DNA of 54,435 bases from Clostridiales bacterium (GTDB taxonomy: Bacteria > Bacillota > Clostridia > Christensenellales > UBA1242), in assembly GCA_015069395.1 (NCBI GenBank), contig SVIR01000008.1, positions 1 to 54,435 on the forward strand, in the 5' to 3' direction. Under the pieces are notes generated by a model, which was not told where the DNA came from, searched no databases, and saw only the letters and a list, made by a program, of their open reading frames with translations. Below are positions 41,828 to 49,841 of this stretch, piece by piece. Made by a program: the position numbers and the translations under genes. Numbering within the stretch: the stretch's first letter is position 1; the number at the start of each line of letters is the position of its first letter.

Positions 41828-42451
41828 ATGGAAAACGAAAGAAAGCAAATATTGGATCAAGATTGGAATATACTTTATGCGAGATGTGTTATCAATGATA
41901 GCACTTACGCAGAGGTTGAAAAAGAATTGCAAGCTTTGGCAGAGTTGGGGCAAACAGATGCAATTATGAACTGGTATGAATTTCATATTGTAGGAGACAA
42001 CCCAAAAATTGATGCTATAGTAGCAGAAAGCAATGATGTTTTCAAGTTTTATGTTGATGCTACAAGACAAATGGCAGATTTTGGCAGAGAAAGAGGAGAA
42101 AAACTTGAACAGCAAAAAGTTGTGAAGTCTTTGCAAGAGAAGTATAGTGCGCTTGCAAACGGAAGTGCAAAAAATCACGACGAAGAAGTGGAAAGACTTA
42201 AGATTGACATAGATCGTGTTGTTGATGAGAATAAAAGGAAGCACGTTTTTATGCCTTTTATCAAAGCCACCATCGACGAAGTCTGTTTTTTAAACGACGA
42301 AGAAAAATTCTATGTTTGCAATGGAGATGCAGAAATCTATTTGGATTTTGTAAATCATTTGATTGAAACAACTGCTCAAATACCATATTCAACTGTATTG
42401 CAAAATCAATTGCAGGGAAAGCCTTCAAAAGAAAAAGGTTTAAATTTGTAA
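41828..42451 (+). CDS. Soluble helical protein of unknown function (207 aa)
   Basis: 207 residues, not recognised. The first 60 residues resemble helix-repeat proteins (EKELQALAELGQTDAIMNWY looks like a Sel1/TPR-like helical hairpin), then a coiled-coil-like stretch (about 90-145). A strong AGAGGAGG ribosome site precedes the ATG. It is second in an operon with the 40894 gene and is followed by a terminator. Confidence 0.6.
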   Translation: MENERKQILDQDWNILYARCVINDSTYAEVEKELQALAELGQTDAIMNWYEFHIVGDNPKIDAIVAESNDVFKFYVDATRQMADFGRERGEKLEQQKVVKSLQEKYSALANGSAKNHDEEVERLKIDIDRVVDENKRKHVFMPFIKATIDEVCFLNDEEKFYVCNGDAEIYLDFVNHLIETTAQIPYSTVLQNQLQGKPSKEKGLNL

Positions 42452-42454
42452 TAA

Positions 42455-42487
42455 AAAATGTATGCGTAGAAGCATACATTTTTTTAT
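42455..42487. terminator. Bidirectional intrinsic terminator
   Basis: AAAAATGTATGC and GCATACATTTTT arms with a short loop and T-run; shared by the gene at 41828 and the convergent SDR. Confidence 0.85.
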
Positions 42488-43326
42488 TCTGAGAAGACAT
42501 CTTTAAAGAGTTCTATATTTGCTTTTTTCAAAACCGAGCTAAACAGCTTTAAACTCGCTTTAGGGAATATTCTATAAAATTTGTCCATCATTTTTGCATC
42601 AAAACCAACTACAACTCGTTTCTTTTTTCGCTTTATTTTTTTGTAAATCTTATTTGCCATTTTGGTCAAATCTGTAGATATAAAATCAATCAGTTTGTTT
42701 TTTGAGCTGTGTGTTTGATTTCTAAAAATATTTGTTTTTGTAAAGCCTGGACAGACGAGACCTACATAATATTTTTTTTCACAAGACAAAGCTTCTGTGA
42801 AATTTTTTACGGCGGCTTTGCTAGCTGAATATAGTGATGTGCCAGGCAAAGCACAAAGCCCAGCCGAACTTGCAACATTTATGATTGCAGGGGTCTCGCT
42901 TTTTTCAATTATTGGCATCATATAATGAGTTCCATAAACGACAGACATAAAATTCGTGTCCATTACTTTTTGAAATTCTTGCCCAATGAAATTATCTTTA
43001 GATAATATAGTTGACAGTTTTTCGACACTTGCAAAAGGAGGGAGCATACCGGCATTGTTTATTATAATGTCAACCTTTTGTTTTGCAAATTCGTTTGTAA
43101 AGTTTTTCCAGTTCTCTTCAGAACTTACATCAAACAATCTATACTCAAAATTTACGTTTTTGGCAGATAGAGAGGTTTTAAACTCTTCCATTTTCTGTTG
43201 ATTTCTTCCAACACCTATGATTTTGCAATTGTGTTTTTCAATAAAGATTCTTGAAAGTTCTTGTCCAATTCCACTTGAAGCCCCAGTGATTACTATTGTC
43301 TTATGATTAAGCCAACTTTTTTTCAT
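42484..43326 (-). CDS. Short-chain dehydrogenase/reductase (SDR)
   Basis: 280 residues, classical SDR. Cofactor motif TGASSGIGQE, NNAG (in IINNAGMLPP), catalytic Ser in NVASSAGLC and YxxxK in YSASKAAVK. A C-terminal extension is basic (KKIKRKKKRVVVGFDAK). The AGGAGAAAATT ribosome site precedes the ATG. The substrate is unknown. It follows the nucleoside hydrolase with a terminator between, so it may be expressed separately. Confidence 0.9.
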   Translation of the reverse strand: MKKSWLNHKTIVITGASSGIGQELSRIFIEKHNCKIIGVGRNQQKMEEFKTSLSAKNVNFEYRLFDVSSEENWKNFTNEFAKQKVDIIINNAGMLPPFASVEKLSTILSKDNFIGQEFQKVMDTNFMSVVYGTHYMMPIIEKSETPAIINVASSAGLCALPGTSLYSASKAAVKNFTEALSCEKKYYVGLVCPGFTKTNIFRNQTHSSKNKLIDFISTDLTKMANKIYKKIKRKKKRVVVGFDAKMMDKFYRIFPKASLKLFSSVLKKANIELFKDVFSE

Positions 43327-43344
43327 AATTTTCTCCTTGATATA

Positions 43345-43373
43345 ATGAATAAAAACAAGCTTTTAGGCTTGTT
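43345..43373 (-). terminator. Terminator of the nucleoside hydrolase gene
   Basis: On the minus strand, AAACAAGC/GCTTGTTT stem with a CTAAAA loop, overlapping the last codons and stop and followed by a T-run. Confidence 0.7.
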
Positions 43374-44280
43374 TTTTGAAATTCATTTCTTTAAGTTTTT
43401 TGAAAAGCATTTTTTGGAATGGCTTTCTTTTTAAGTCTAATACAATTCTAAAATTGCCTTTTTTGTCATAGTGTGCAATAGTTTTTCCTTGATCGTCAAC
43501 TTCGATAAATGCCCGTTTTGTTTTGTATAATCTTGGCTTAGTAATGTGATAAACAGCACATATATCATTTGTAGCTATTATTTTTTCTGGATAATCAGGT
43601 TCCCAATAAGTTTGGAACGTTTCAACCAAAAACTGTCCAACTTCGTTTGTGCCGTTGATTTCGTTTACTTGGTCTTCAGTGAAATAACAAACATCTCTGC
43701 CGATTCTTGAAGGGCACATAACTACCGGAATGTTTGCCCTGAGAGTTTCTTTAAATGCAGGCACATCTGTACGAATATTGAAAGAACGATGTGCTGGATT
43801 GGCTTTAATTCCATTTGGAGCGCCACCCATCATAACTATTTCTTTAACAAGATCTTTTGCGTCAGGATATTTCATAAACAAGTGTGCAACATCAGTATGA
43901 GGTCCCAACACAATCAAAGAAACCTCGTGTGGATATTGTTTTAAAATTTCATACATTGCAGCTGCACAATCTTTTTTCAAAGGTTTTGTTTTTGTAGTTT
44001 TTGGAGGATTGTAAGCACCAAGACCTTCTTTTCCATGTAAAAATACAGCTTCTTCTGTATTATCTCCCAGCCTTTCTGAACAACCTTTAACAACAGGGAT
44101 GTCTTTGCCAAATTTGTCTAATAAGTGGCAGATATTTCTTGTAGCTGCTTGTTGAGGTACATTTCCGTGTACTATCGAAAACAACTTAATGTCAAACTGT
44201 GGATCGTTTAACATATATACAATGGCAGTTGTGTCGTCAACGCCTGGATCTGTATCAATAATAACTTTATATTTTTTCAT
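43363..44280 (-). CDS. Nucleoside hydrolase (inosine/uridine-preferring family)
   Basis: 305 residues. The calcium-binding motif DTDPGVDDTTAI is at the N-terminus, and later family blocks are IVMMGGAPNGIKANPAHRSF and ATNDICAVYHI. Such enzymes hydrolyse the N-glycosidic bond of ribonucleosides for salvage. The specificity is unresolved. The gene has its own promoter; TAGGAG lies 7 nt before the ATG. Confidence 0.9.
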   Translation of the reverse strand: MKKYKVIIDTDPGVDDTTAIVYMLNDPQFDIKLFSIVHGNVPQQAATRNICHLLDKFGKDIPVVKGCSERLGDNTEEAVFLHGKEGLGAYNPPKTTKTKPLKKDCAAAMYEILKQYPHEVSLIVLGPHTDVAHLFMKYPDAKDLVKEIVMMGGAPNGIKANPAHRSFNIRTDVPAFKETLRANIPVVMCPSRIGRDVCYFTEDQVNEINGTNEVGQFLVETFQTYWEPDYPEKIIATNDICAVYHITKPRLYKTKRAFIEVDDQGKTIAHYDKKGNFRIVLDLKRKPFQKMLFKKLKEMNFKKQA

Positions 44281-44310
44281 TTTTGCTCCTAAGATTTCAG
44301 ATTAATATCT

Positions 44311-44339
44311 ATTATACAAACATAAAATATTTTTGTAAA
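44311..44339 (-). promoter_or_regulatory. Promoter of the nucleoside hydrolase gene
   Basis: On the minus strand, TTTACA (44334-44339), 17-bp spacer, TATAAT (44311-44316). Confidence 0.72.
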
Positions 44340-44471
44340 GCAAAAATTAGAACTGATTTTAGATTGTTTAGAATTTTGGTTTTATGATTAATTTTGTAAT
44401 ATTTTGGTATTTTTCTTAAATAATTTTGAATTTTTCAAAAAATGTGTTATCCTACACATAGGAAGGTTGTT

Positions 44472-45194
44472 ATGAGTAAAGGTAGAAAAATTTATTTATC
44501 AATAATTTACGTTTTGATGTTTTTGCTTATCGCTGCATCATTTTTCTTTTATGTTTACAACAAACTGCCGTTATCATGGGGTATAAATCCTGCATATTTT
44601 TCTTACGGCTGTGTTGCAGGAGCGTTTTTGTTGTCGTTGTTGGCTCTCCAAAAGAAAGCAAGAAACATATTTGTTGCTTTAGGCTTGGCGTGTACGTGTG
44701 TTGCTGATTTTTTCTTAATTTTAAGCCCAGCTCTTGGATTAATAATTAAGAATTCTCAACTTATTGGTGTTTGCGTTTTTTGTGGTGTTCAAGCAATATT
44801 TTTTGTTTATACTCTTATCCTCAACAAGGGTATCGGAACAAAAGTTTTCAATATGGCTCTTAGAGTAGCGTTGTGTTTGATAGCTTATTTTGTTTTGCCA
44901 AAGTATTTTACGATTGGCACGCTTGAAATGATTTCTTTAATGTATATCTTAAATTCTTTTGCAACTTTGCTTATGCTTTTGATTTATATTAAAAAAGAAT
45001 GGTTGTTGTTCTTGGGATTCTTGTTGTTCTTTGTATGCGACATCTTTATTGGCTTGGCAAGTGGTGGCGCAGCTATTTTGGGAATCACAGGACCATTTCT
45101 TGACTTTATTTTAAAATATAACATTGGAATGTATTGTTATATTCCGGGTTTGTTCTTGATTGCTTCTTCTGCAGTTTGGACGAAAAAAGAGTAA
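44472..45194 (+). CDS. YhhN-like integral membrane protein
   Basis: 240 residues with about eight membrane helices. Two acidic residues in membrane segments (CTCVADFFLIL and FFVCDIFIGL) and the closing PGLFLIASSA match the YhhN/TMEM86 (lysoplasmalogenase-like) pattern. The enzymatic role is inferred from that resemblance only. ATG 44472 has AGGAAGG 6 nt upstream; an in-frame ATG ten codons earlier lies in the leader. Confidence 0.68.
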   Translation: MSKGRKIYLSIIYVLMFLLIAASFFFYVYNKLPLSWGINPAYFSYGCVAGAFLLSLLALQKKARNIFVALGLACTCVADFFLILSPALGLIIKNSQLIGVCVFCGVQAIFFVYTLILNKGIGTKVFNMALRVALCLIAYFVLPKYFTIGTLEMISLMYILNSFATLLMLLIYIKKEWLLFLGFLLFFVCDIFIGLASGGAAILGITGPFLDFILKYNIGMYCYIPGLFLIASSAVWTKKE

Positions 45195-45200
45195 TAATTC

Positions 45201-45224
45201 AAAGTCGACTATTGTCGGCTTTTT
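45201..45224 (+). terminator. Intrinsic terminator
   Basis: AAGTCGAC and GTCGGCTT arms (one G-T pair) with a TATT loop, followed by T7. Confidence 0.72.
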
Positions 45225-45271
45225 TTATCTTTATTTTTATAACATAAAGAAATTTCATTTTTGTTTATCGC

Positions 45272-45300
45272 TTGACTTTTTTTGTTGTGATTGCTAGAAT
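45272..45300 (+). promoter_or_regulatory. Promoter of leuS
   Basis: TTGACT (45272-45277), 17-bp spacer, TAGAAT (45295-45300). No T-box element is present in the short leader. Confidence 0.65.
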
Positions 45301-45325
45301 GGTTCATATTTATGAGGTGTATATT

Positions 45326-47746
45326 ATGGACTTTTTAACTATTGAGAAAAAATGGAATGAAAAATGGCAAAAGGATAATCTTTATAAATTTGACGATAAA
45401 AATTTAGACAAAAAATATTATTTGCTTGAAATGTTCTCTTATCCTAGTGGGGCAAGCTTGCATTTGGGACACTGGTGGAACTTTGGTCTTTCTGATAGCT
45501 TTGGTAGATTTAAAAGATTGCAAGGCTACAATGTTTTTCACCCTATGGGCTTTGATGCTTTTGGCTTGCCTGCAGAAAACTATGCTCTAAAGACGGGTAT
45601 CCATCCAGAAGATAGCACAAAGAAAAACATTGAGATTATGGAAAGACAATTTAGAGAAATGGGTGGAACGTTTAATTGGGATTATGAGCTTATCACTTGC
45701 AATCCTGATTATTATAAATGGACTCAATGGGTTTTTATTCAATTGTTTAAAAGAGGCTTGGCGTATCAAAAAGAAGCTGTTGTAAACTTTTGTCCAAAAT
45801 GTAATACTATTATTGCAAACGAACAAGTTGTAAATGGGCATTGTGAAAGATGTGAAAGTGAAATCCTTCACAAAAATATGAAGCAATGGTTTTTTAAAAT
45901 AACAGATTATGCAGAAGAGTTGCTTACAGGACTTGATAAGATAGATTGGCCAGAAAAGACAAAAACTTTGCAAAGAAATTGGATTGGCAAGAGTGTAGGG
46001 GCCGAAGTTGATTTTTATACTGAAACTGGTGAAAAGTTGACAGTATTCACTTCTCGTGCTGATACCTTGTATGGAGTTTCTTTCTTGGTTATAGCTCCAG
46101 AGAACAAGCTTGTTCAAAAATTGATAAAAGACGAACAAAGAATGGCTGTAGAAGAATATATTCAACAAGCGGCTAAAAAGGACGAAATTGAAAGAACAAG
46201 CACAACTTCTCCAAAAACAGGAGTGTTTACTGGAAGTTATGTAATAAACCCTCTTACAAACGAAAAAGTTCCGGTTTTTGTTGCCGATTATGTTATTGCT
46301 ACTTATGCAACTGGTATCGTTATGGGTGTTGCTGCTCATGACGAAAGAGACTATGATTTTGCAAAGAAATATGACCTTATGATTAAGAGAGTGGTAAAAG
46401 GGACTAGTGACGAATTGCCATTCTGCGACTATGGTACGCTTTGCAACAGTGCCGAATTTGATGGACTTTCAAGCGAAGAGGCAAAAACAAAGATTGTTGA
46501 AAAACTTGAAAAAATTGGAAAAGGCAGATTTAAAACAAATTATAGATTAAGAGATTGGTCTGTTGCAAGACAAAGATATTGGGGCTGTCCAATTCCTATT
46601 ATTCACTGTGAACATTGTGGTGCTGTGCCAGTTCCTGAAAAAGATTTGCCTGTAAAACTTCCACACATTTTTGATTGGAAGCCAGAGGGGGAAGGACCTC
46701 TTGGAAAATGTGAAGAATTTATGAACACTATTTGTCCTGTTTGTGGAAAACCTGCAAGAAGAGAGGCTGACACAATGGATACGTTTGTTGATTCTTCGTT
46801 CTATCAATTGAGATATCCAGCATCACAACATATTGACGACAAGATTTTTGATAAAGAGACTGAAAATAAAATGCTGCCAGTTGACTGTTATGTAGGTGGT
46901 GTAGAACACGCTACAGGACATTTGCTCTATTCTAGATTTATTACAAAGTTCTTGAGAGATATTGGTTGTCTTGATTTTGACGAACCTTTTAAAAGACTTG
47001 TGCATCAGGGGATGATTTTGGGTAATGATGGCAAAAAAATGAGCAAACGTAATGGTGCTAAAACTGCTGACGATTATATTGCAGAGTTTGGTAGTGATGC
47101 TTTGAGATTGCATATGATGTTCTCACTCAAATATATTGATGGTGGAATTTGGTCAGACGATAATGTAAAACATATGAAAGCTTTTATGGAAAGAGTTGAA
47201 AGGATTTGTACAAAGTGGGCAAAACTTGAAGGGGAGGCAACTCCAAATACGAAGGCTGAAAAAGATTTGGAATTTGCTTTACACAAGGCGATTAAAGATG
47301 TTGCAGAAAGTTTTGAAGAATTTTCTTTCAATGTTGCTGTTGCTAGATATATGGAACTTGTTAATGCAATGTACAAATATGACACTGTTCAAGAAAAGAA
47401 CGTTGCTCTTTGCAAAGACGTAATGAGAAAACTTCTTGTTTTGATGGCTCCAGCGACACCTCACTTCTCAGAAGAAATGTGGGAACAAATTGGTGAAAAA
47501 TATTCTGTTCATAATCAAAAATACCCAACATTTGATGGCTCTAAGATTGTTTTGGACAAAATTGAAATCGCTGTTCAGGTAAATAGCAAGATTGTTGCCA
47601 GAATAGAAGTGGAAAACAATTTGCCAAATGAAGAAGTATTGAAAATTGTTAAACTAAATGATAAAGTTTCAGGTTTGATTGAAGGAAAGTCAATTGTTAA
47701 AGAAGTTGTGGTTCCAAACAGAATTGTAAACTTGATTGTAAAATAA
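45326..47746 (+). CDS. leuS: Leucyl-tRNA synthetase
   Basis: 806 residues, class Ia. The HIGH-type signature is SGASLHLGHWWNF (near 47), KMSKR replaces KMSKS (in GNDGKKMSKRNG, near 570), and the editing domain contains FTSRADTLYGVSFLV and GVAAHDERDYDFA. Two Cys pairs form a zinc-binding insertion (FCPKCNTII and HCERCE). The C-terminal domain is complete. The start at 45326 has a GAGGTG site; an in-frame extension upstream covers the promoter. Confidence 0.97.
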   Translation: MDFLTIEKKWNEKWQKDNLYKFDDKNLDKKYYLLEMFSYPSGASLHLGHWWNFGLSDSFGRFKRLQGYNVFHPMGFDAFGLPAENYALKTGIHPEDSTKKNIEIMERQFREMGGTFNWDYELITCNPDYYKWTQWVFIQLFKRGLAYQKEAVVNFCPKCNTIIANEQVVNGHCERCESEILHKNMKQWFFKITDYAEELLTGLDKIDWPEKTKTLQRNWIGKSVGAEVDFYTETGEKLTVFTSRADTLYGVSFLVIAPENKLVQKLIKDEQRMAVEEYIQQAAKKDEIERTSTTSPKTGVFTGSYVINPLTNEKVPVFVADYVIATYATGIVMGVAAHDERDYDFAKKYDLMIKRVVKGTSDELPFCDYGTLCNSAEFDGLSSEEAKTKIVEKLEKIGKGRFKTNYRLRDWSVARQRYWGCPIPIIHCEHCGAVPVPEKDLPVKLPHIFDWKPEGEGPLGKCEEFMNTICPVCGKPARREADTMDTFVDSSFYQLRYPASQHIDDKIFDKETENKMLPVDCYVGGVEHATGHLLYSRFITKFLRDIGCLDFDEPFKRLVHQGMILGNDGKKMSKRNGAKTADDYIAEFGSDALRLHMMFSLKYIDGGIWSDDNVKHMKAFMERVERICTKWAKLEGEATPNTKAEKDLEFALHKAIKDVAESFEEFSFNVAVARYMELVNAMYKYDTVQEKNVALCKDVMRKLLVLMAPATPHFSEEMWEQIGEKYSVHNQKYPTFDGSKIVLDKIEIAVQVNSKIVARIEVENNLPNEEVLKIVKLNDKVSGLIEGKSIVKEVVVPNRIVNLIVK

Positions 47747-47747
47747 A

Positions 47748-47775
47748 AAAAACACCCGATTGGGTGTTTTTTTTG
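47748..47775. terminator. Bidirectional intrinsic terminator
   Basis: AAAACACCC and GGGTGTTTT arms with a GATT loop, A-run before and T8 after; shared by leuS and the convergent gene. Confidence 0.87.
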
Positions 47776-47781
47776 TTATGT

Positions 47782-48684
47782 TTACTCTTCGTCTTCGTCG
47801 TCAAAAAGTTCTGCCAAGATATCTGCATCAAGATCAGATTCAATTTCTTCAATATCTACCTTTTCTTCTTCAACTTCAGGTACAACCTCTTTTTCTTCTC
47901 TTTCAACTTCTTCAACTTCTTCTATGACGGGCTCAACATCTTCAATTTCTTCTACGACTGGTTGAACTTCTTCAACTTTTTCTTCTTTAAATCCAACAGG
48001 TTGTTCTTCAACTTCTTCTGTTGGTTGAGCTTCTTCGATAGTTTCAATTTCTTCGATTTCTTCTACGATAGGTTCGATTTCTTCGATTTGTTCTACGATA
48101 GGTTCGATTTCTTCTTGAATAGGAGCTTCAACAGTTTTTGTTTCAACTTTTTCTTCTTTAACTTGAGGTTTTTCTTCAACAGTTTCTTTTGCCATAGGAA
48201 GTTCTTTTTTTGTTGAGTGTGAGATAAGTAATGTTTTTGTCGCTTCAGTTTTTTGTGTGTTAACCTTCGTCTCTTGTGTCACTTTTGGGCTTGTAGATTT
48301 TTCGTTTTTCTTGTTTTGAGATTCAAGCTCAGGCAAGAATCCTTCTTCACGTATATTTTCAATCATTTCGGCTCTGTGTTTTGCACCGTATGCTAATGCT
48401 GCTACAACTAAAGCAAATATCAAATATCCCGCACTGCAAGCCAATGCAATACCTAATGAGAAAATGGTCTCTTTGTTTGAAAGCACCAAAATTAAATAAA
48501 CCCAACAGAAAATTGCTAAAAAAGGGAAAATCATTGTAGTAAGAATTGATACGAGTTTTCCTACTTTTTTGTTCCTAAAAAAGTAAATCATAGAAGCAAT
48601 AAATACAATCGAAAAGAACAAAGCCAAAGCAAATGCTGCATAACATTCAGTTGTTAAATTGCTAAAATTCATAGCTAATAACAT
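47782..48684 (-). CDS. Membrane protein with Glu/Val/Ile-rich repeat tail
   Basis: 300 residues. Three N-terminal membrane helices (about 12-33, 42-66, 75-97) are followed by about 190 residues of low-complexity acidic repeats. The repeats have the type VEEIEEIEPIVEEIEE, and the tail ends in an acidic DDEDEE stretch. A GGAGG site lies 8 nt before the ATG. The design (anchor plus acidic cytoplasmic tail) parallels the protein at 15113. I do not recognise a family. Confidence 0.6.
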   Translation of the reverse strand: MLLAMNFSNLTTECYAAFALALFFSIVFIASMIYFFRNKKVGKLVSILTTMIFPFLAIFCWVYLILVLSNKETIFSLGIALACSAGYLIFALVVAALAYGAKHRAEMIENIREEGFLPELESQNKKNEKSTSPKVTQETKVNTQKTEATKTLLISHSTKKELPMAKETVEEKPQVKEEKVETKTVEAPIQEEIEPIVEQIEEIEPIVEEIEEIETIEEAQPTEEVEEQPVGFKEEKVEEVQPVVEEIEDVEPVIEEVEEVEREEKEVVPEVEEEKVDIEEIESDLDADILAELFDDEDEE

Positions 48685-48709
48685 ATTTTATACCTCCAAA
48701 ACTGATTTG

Positions 48710-48738
48710 ATTTTAACATACATCGGTCCCTTTGTCAA
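48710..48738 (-). promoter_or_regulatory. Promoter of the acidic membrane protein
   Basis: On the minus strand, TTGACA (48733-48738), 17-bp spacer, TAAAAT (48710-48715). Confidence 0.7.
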
Positions 48739-48789
48739 TATGCGTTTTTAAAATATTTTGTTAATTTTTAAGTTATGTTGTGAAAAAAA

Positions 48790-48818
48790 TTGCAAAAAAT
48801 TGTAGATATAGATATAAT
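48790..48818 (+). promoter_or_regulatory. Promoter placed for a leaderless transcript
   Basis: TTGCAA (48790-48795), 17-bp spacer, TATAAT (48813-48818). The ATG at 48825 is 6 nt beyond the -10 box, so the start codon coincides with the expected first base. Confidence 0.7.
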
Positions 48819-48824
48819 AAATAT

Positions 48825-49760
48825 ATGACAAAAGCAAAGACAAAAAAACACAATATTGGAAAACATATTGTTTATACATTGATTGTTCTTGTGGCAATGG
48901 GAATAGTTGCCTTTGGTATGGTTATGCTTATTAATGGAAACGAATCAATTAAAGAAATTCCCACAAACTTGTCAGTAAACAAAGTGGAAGACGATTTTTA
49001 TTTAACGGCTGACTATAACGCTAAATATAAATATAAGTTTTTGTTGGAACATTATTTAGACGATAGATATGTCAAAATAGACGAAATTGATGCTGAAACA
49101 AATACTCTAAATTTATCAACAAATGTGGGAATAACAGCTGGTGAAAAATATCGTTTTTCTGTATGTTTTACGGGAGAAAATGGGGCAGTAAGTGGAGGTT
49201 TCTCTGAAAAGATTGAGTGGATCGCACAATATAATTTAAGAGCAATTGATTACTCTACAATTGTAATTGAAAACAATGTTATCTCTTGGGATTCTATTGA
49301 CGGTGCCTCAGACTACAATGTTAGGTTTGTTGATGCTGATGGAGAAATGACCGAACAAAAAACCTTTAATTGTTCAATTGTTTATCCCAAAACAGTAGGG
49401 GTATATCAAGTTTATATTGTTGCTTGCTCTGAAAATGAATATATAGGCAATTCAAATGCTGGAAAAGGTGTTTCGATTGAGGTTAAAAGAAAAGCAAATA
49501 TTGAAGCTAAACTTTCAGCTGACTACGTTCTGACCGTTGAAAGTTCTGAAAAAATTATGGCTTTGCAAATTTGGTATGATCAGACTTTGAGAGCCGAAGT
49601 AAAGTTGTCAACATTTAGCCAAAACGGGGCTTTGTTTGTTTATGAAGTTGATTGCGAGATTGTTTTGGCATCTCTCGATTTAAGCAAAGTGAAAGTAAAA
49701 TCTTTGGCTCCAAATCAATTTATAGGAGAAAGTGATTTGGTTGTGATTGAGCAAATTTGA
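48825..49760 (+). CDS. Membrane-anchored protein with fibronectin III-like repeats
   Basis: 311 residues. A basic N-terminus and one membrane helix (about 12-35) place the rest outside. The ectodomain has beta-rich segments such as VIENNVISWDSIDGASDYNVRF and VYQVYIVACSENEY, which fit a fibronectin type III-like fold with the W-x-x-I-x-G-A pattern. A GTG at 48780 is in frame but overlaps the promoter. No Shine-Dalgarno precedes ATG 48825. A terminator follows. Confidence 0.65.
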   Translation: MTKAKTKKHNIGKHIVYTLIVLVAMGIVAFGMVMLINGNESIKEIPTNLSVNKVEDDFYLTADYNAKYKYKFLLEHYLDDRYVKIDEIDAETNTLNLSTNVGITAGEKYRFSVCFTGENGAVSGGFSEKIEWIAQYNLRAIDYSTIVIENNVISWDSIDGASDYNVRFVDADGEMTEQKTFNCSIVYPKTVGVYQVYIVACSENEYIGNSNAGKGVSIEVKRKANIEAKLSADYVLTVESSEKIMALQIWYDQTLRAEVKLSTFSQNGALFVYEVDCEIVLASLDLSKVKVKSLAPNQFIGESDLVVIEQI

Positions 49761-49773
49761 TATTAAAAAAGAA

Positions 49774-49803
49774 AAAATTTGAACTTGGTTCAAATTTTTT
49801 TTA
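49774..49803 (+). terminator. Intrinsic terminator
   Basis: AAATTTGAAC and GTTCAAATTT arms with a TTG loop, followed by a T-run. Confidence 0.8.
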
Positions 49804-49813
49804 ATTTTTCGAC

Positions 49814-49820
49814 AATACTA
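49814..49820 (+). promoter_or_regulatory. Possible sigma-G-type -10 element of the ger operon
   Basis: AATACTA differs by one base from the forespore sigma-G -10 consensus CATACTA, and lies 21 nt before the gerA ATG. A matching -35 is not clear. Confidence 0.3.
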
Positions 49821-49841
49821 GCAATAAACAAGGAGAAGATT

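Noticed and set aside
45225..45325. T-box riboswitch ahead of leuS
   Set aside because: The leader after the promoter is under 30 nt; too short, and no T-box core sequence is visible. The same applies to alaS.
47764..48216. Phe/Asn-rich 150-codon + strand frame
   Set aside because: It is the antisense shadow of the Glu-rich repeats of the 47782 gene; low complexity, no ribosome site.
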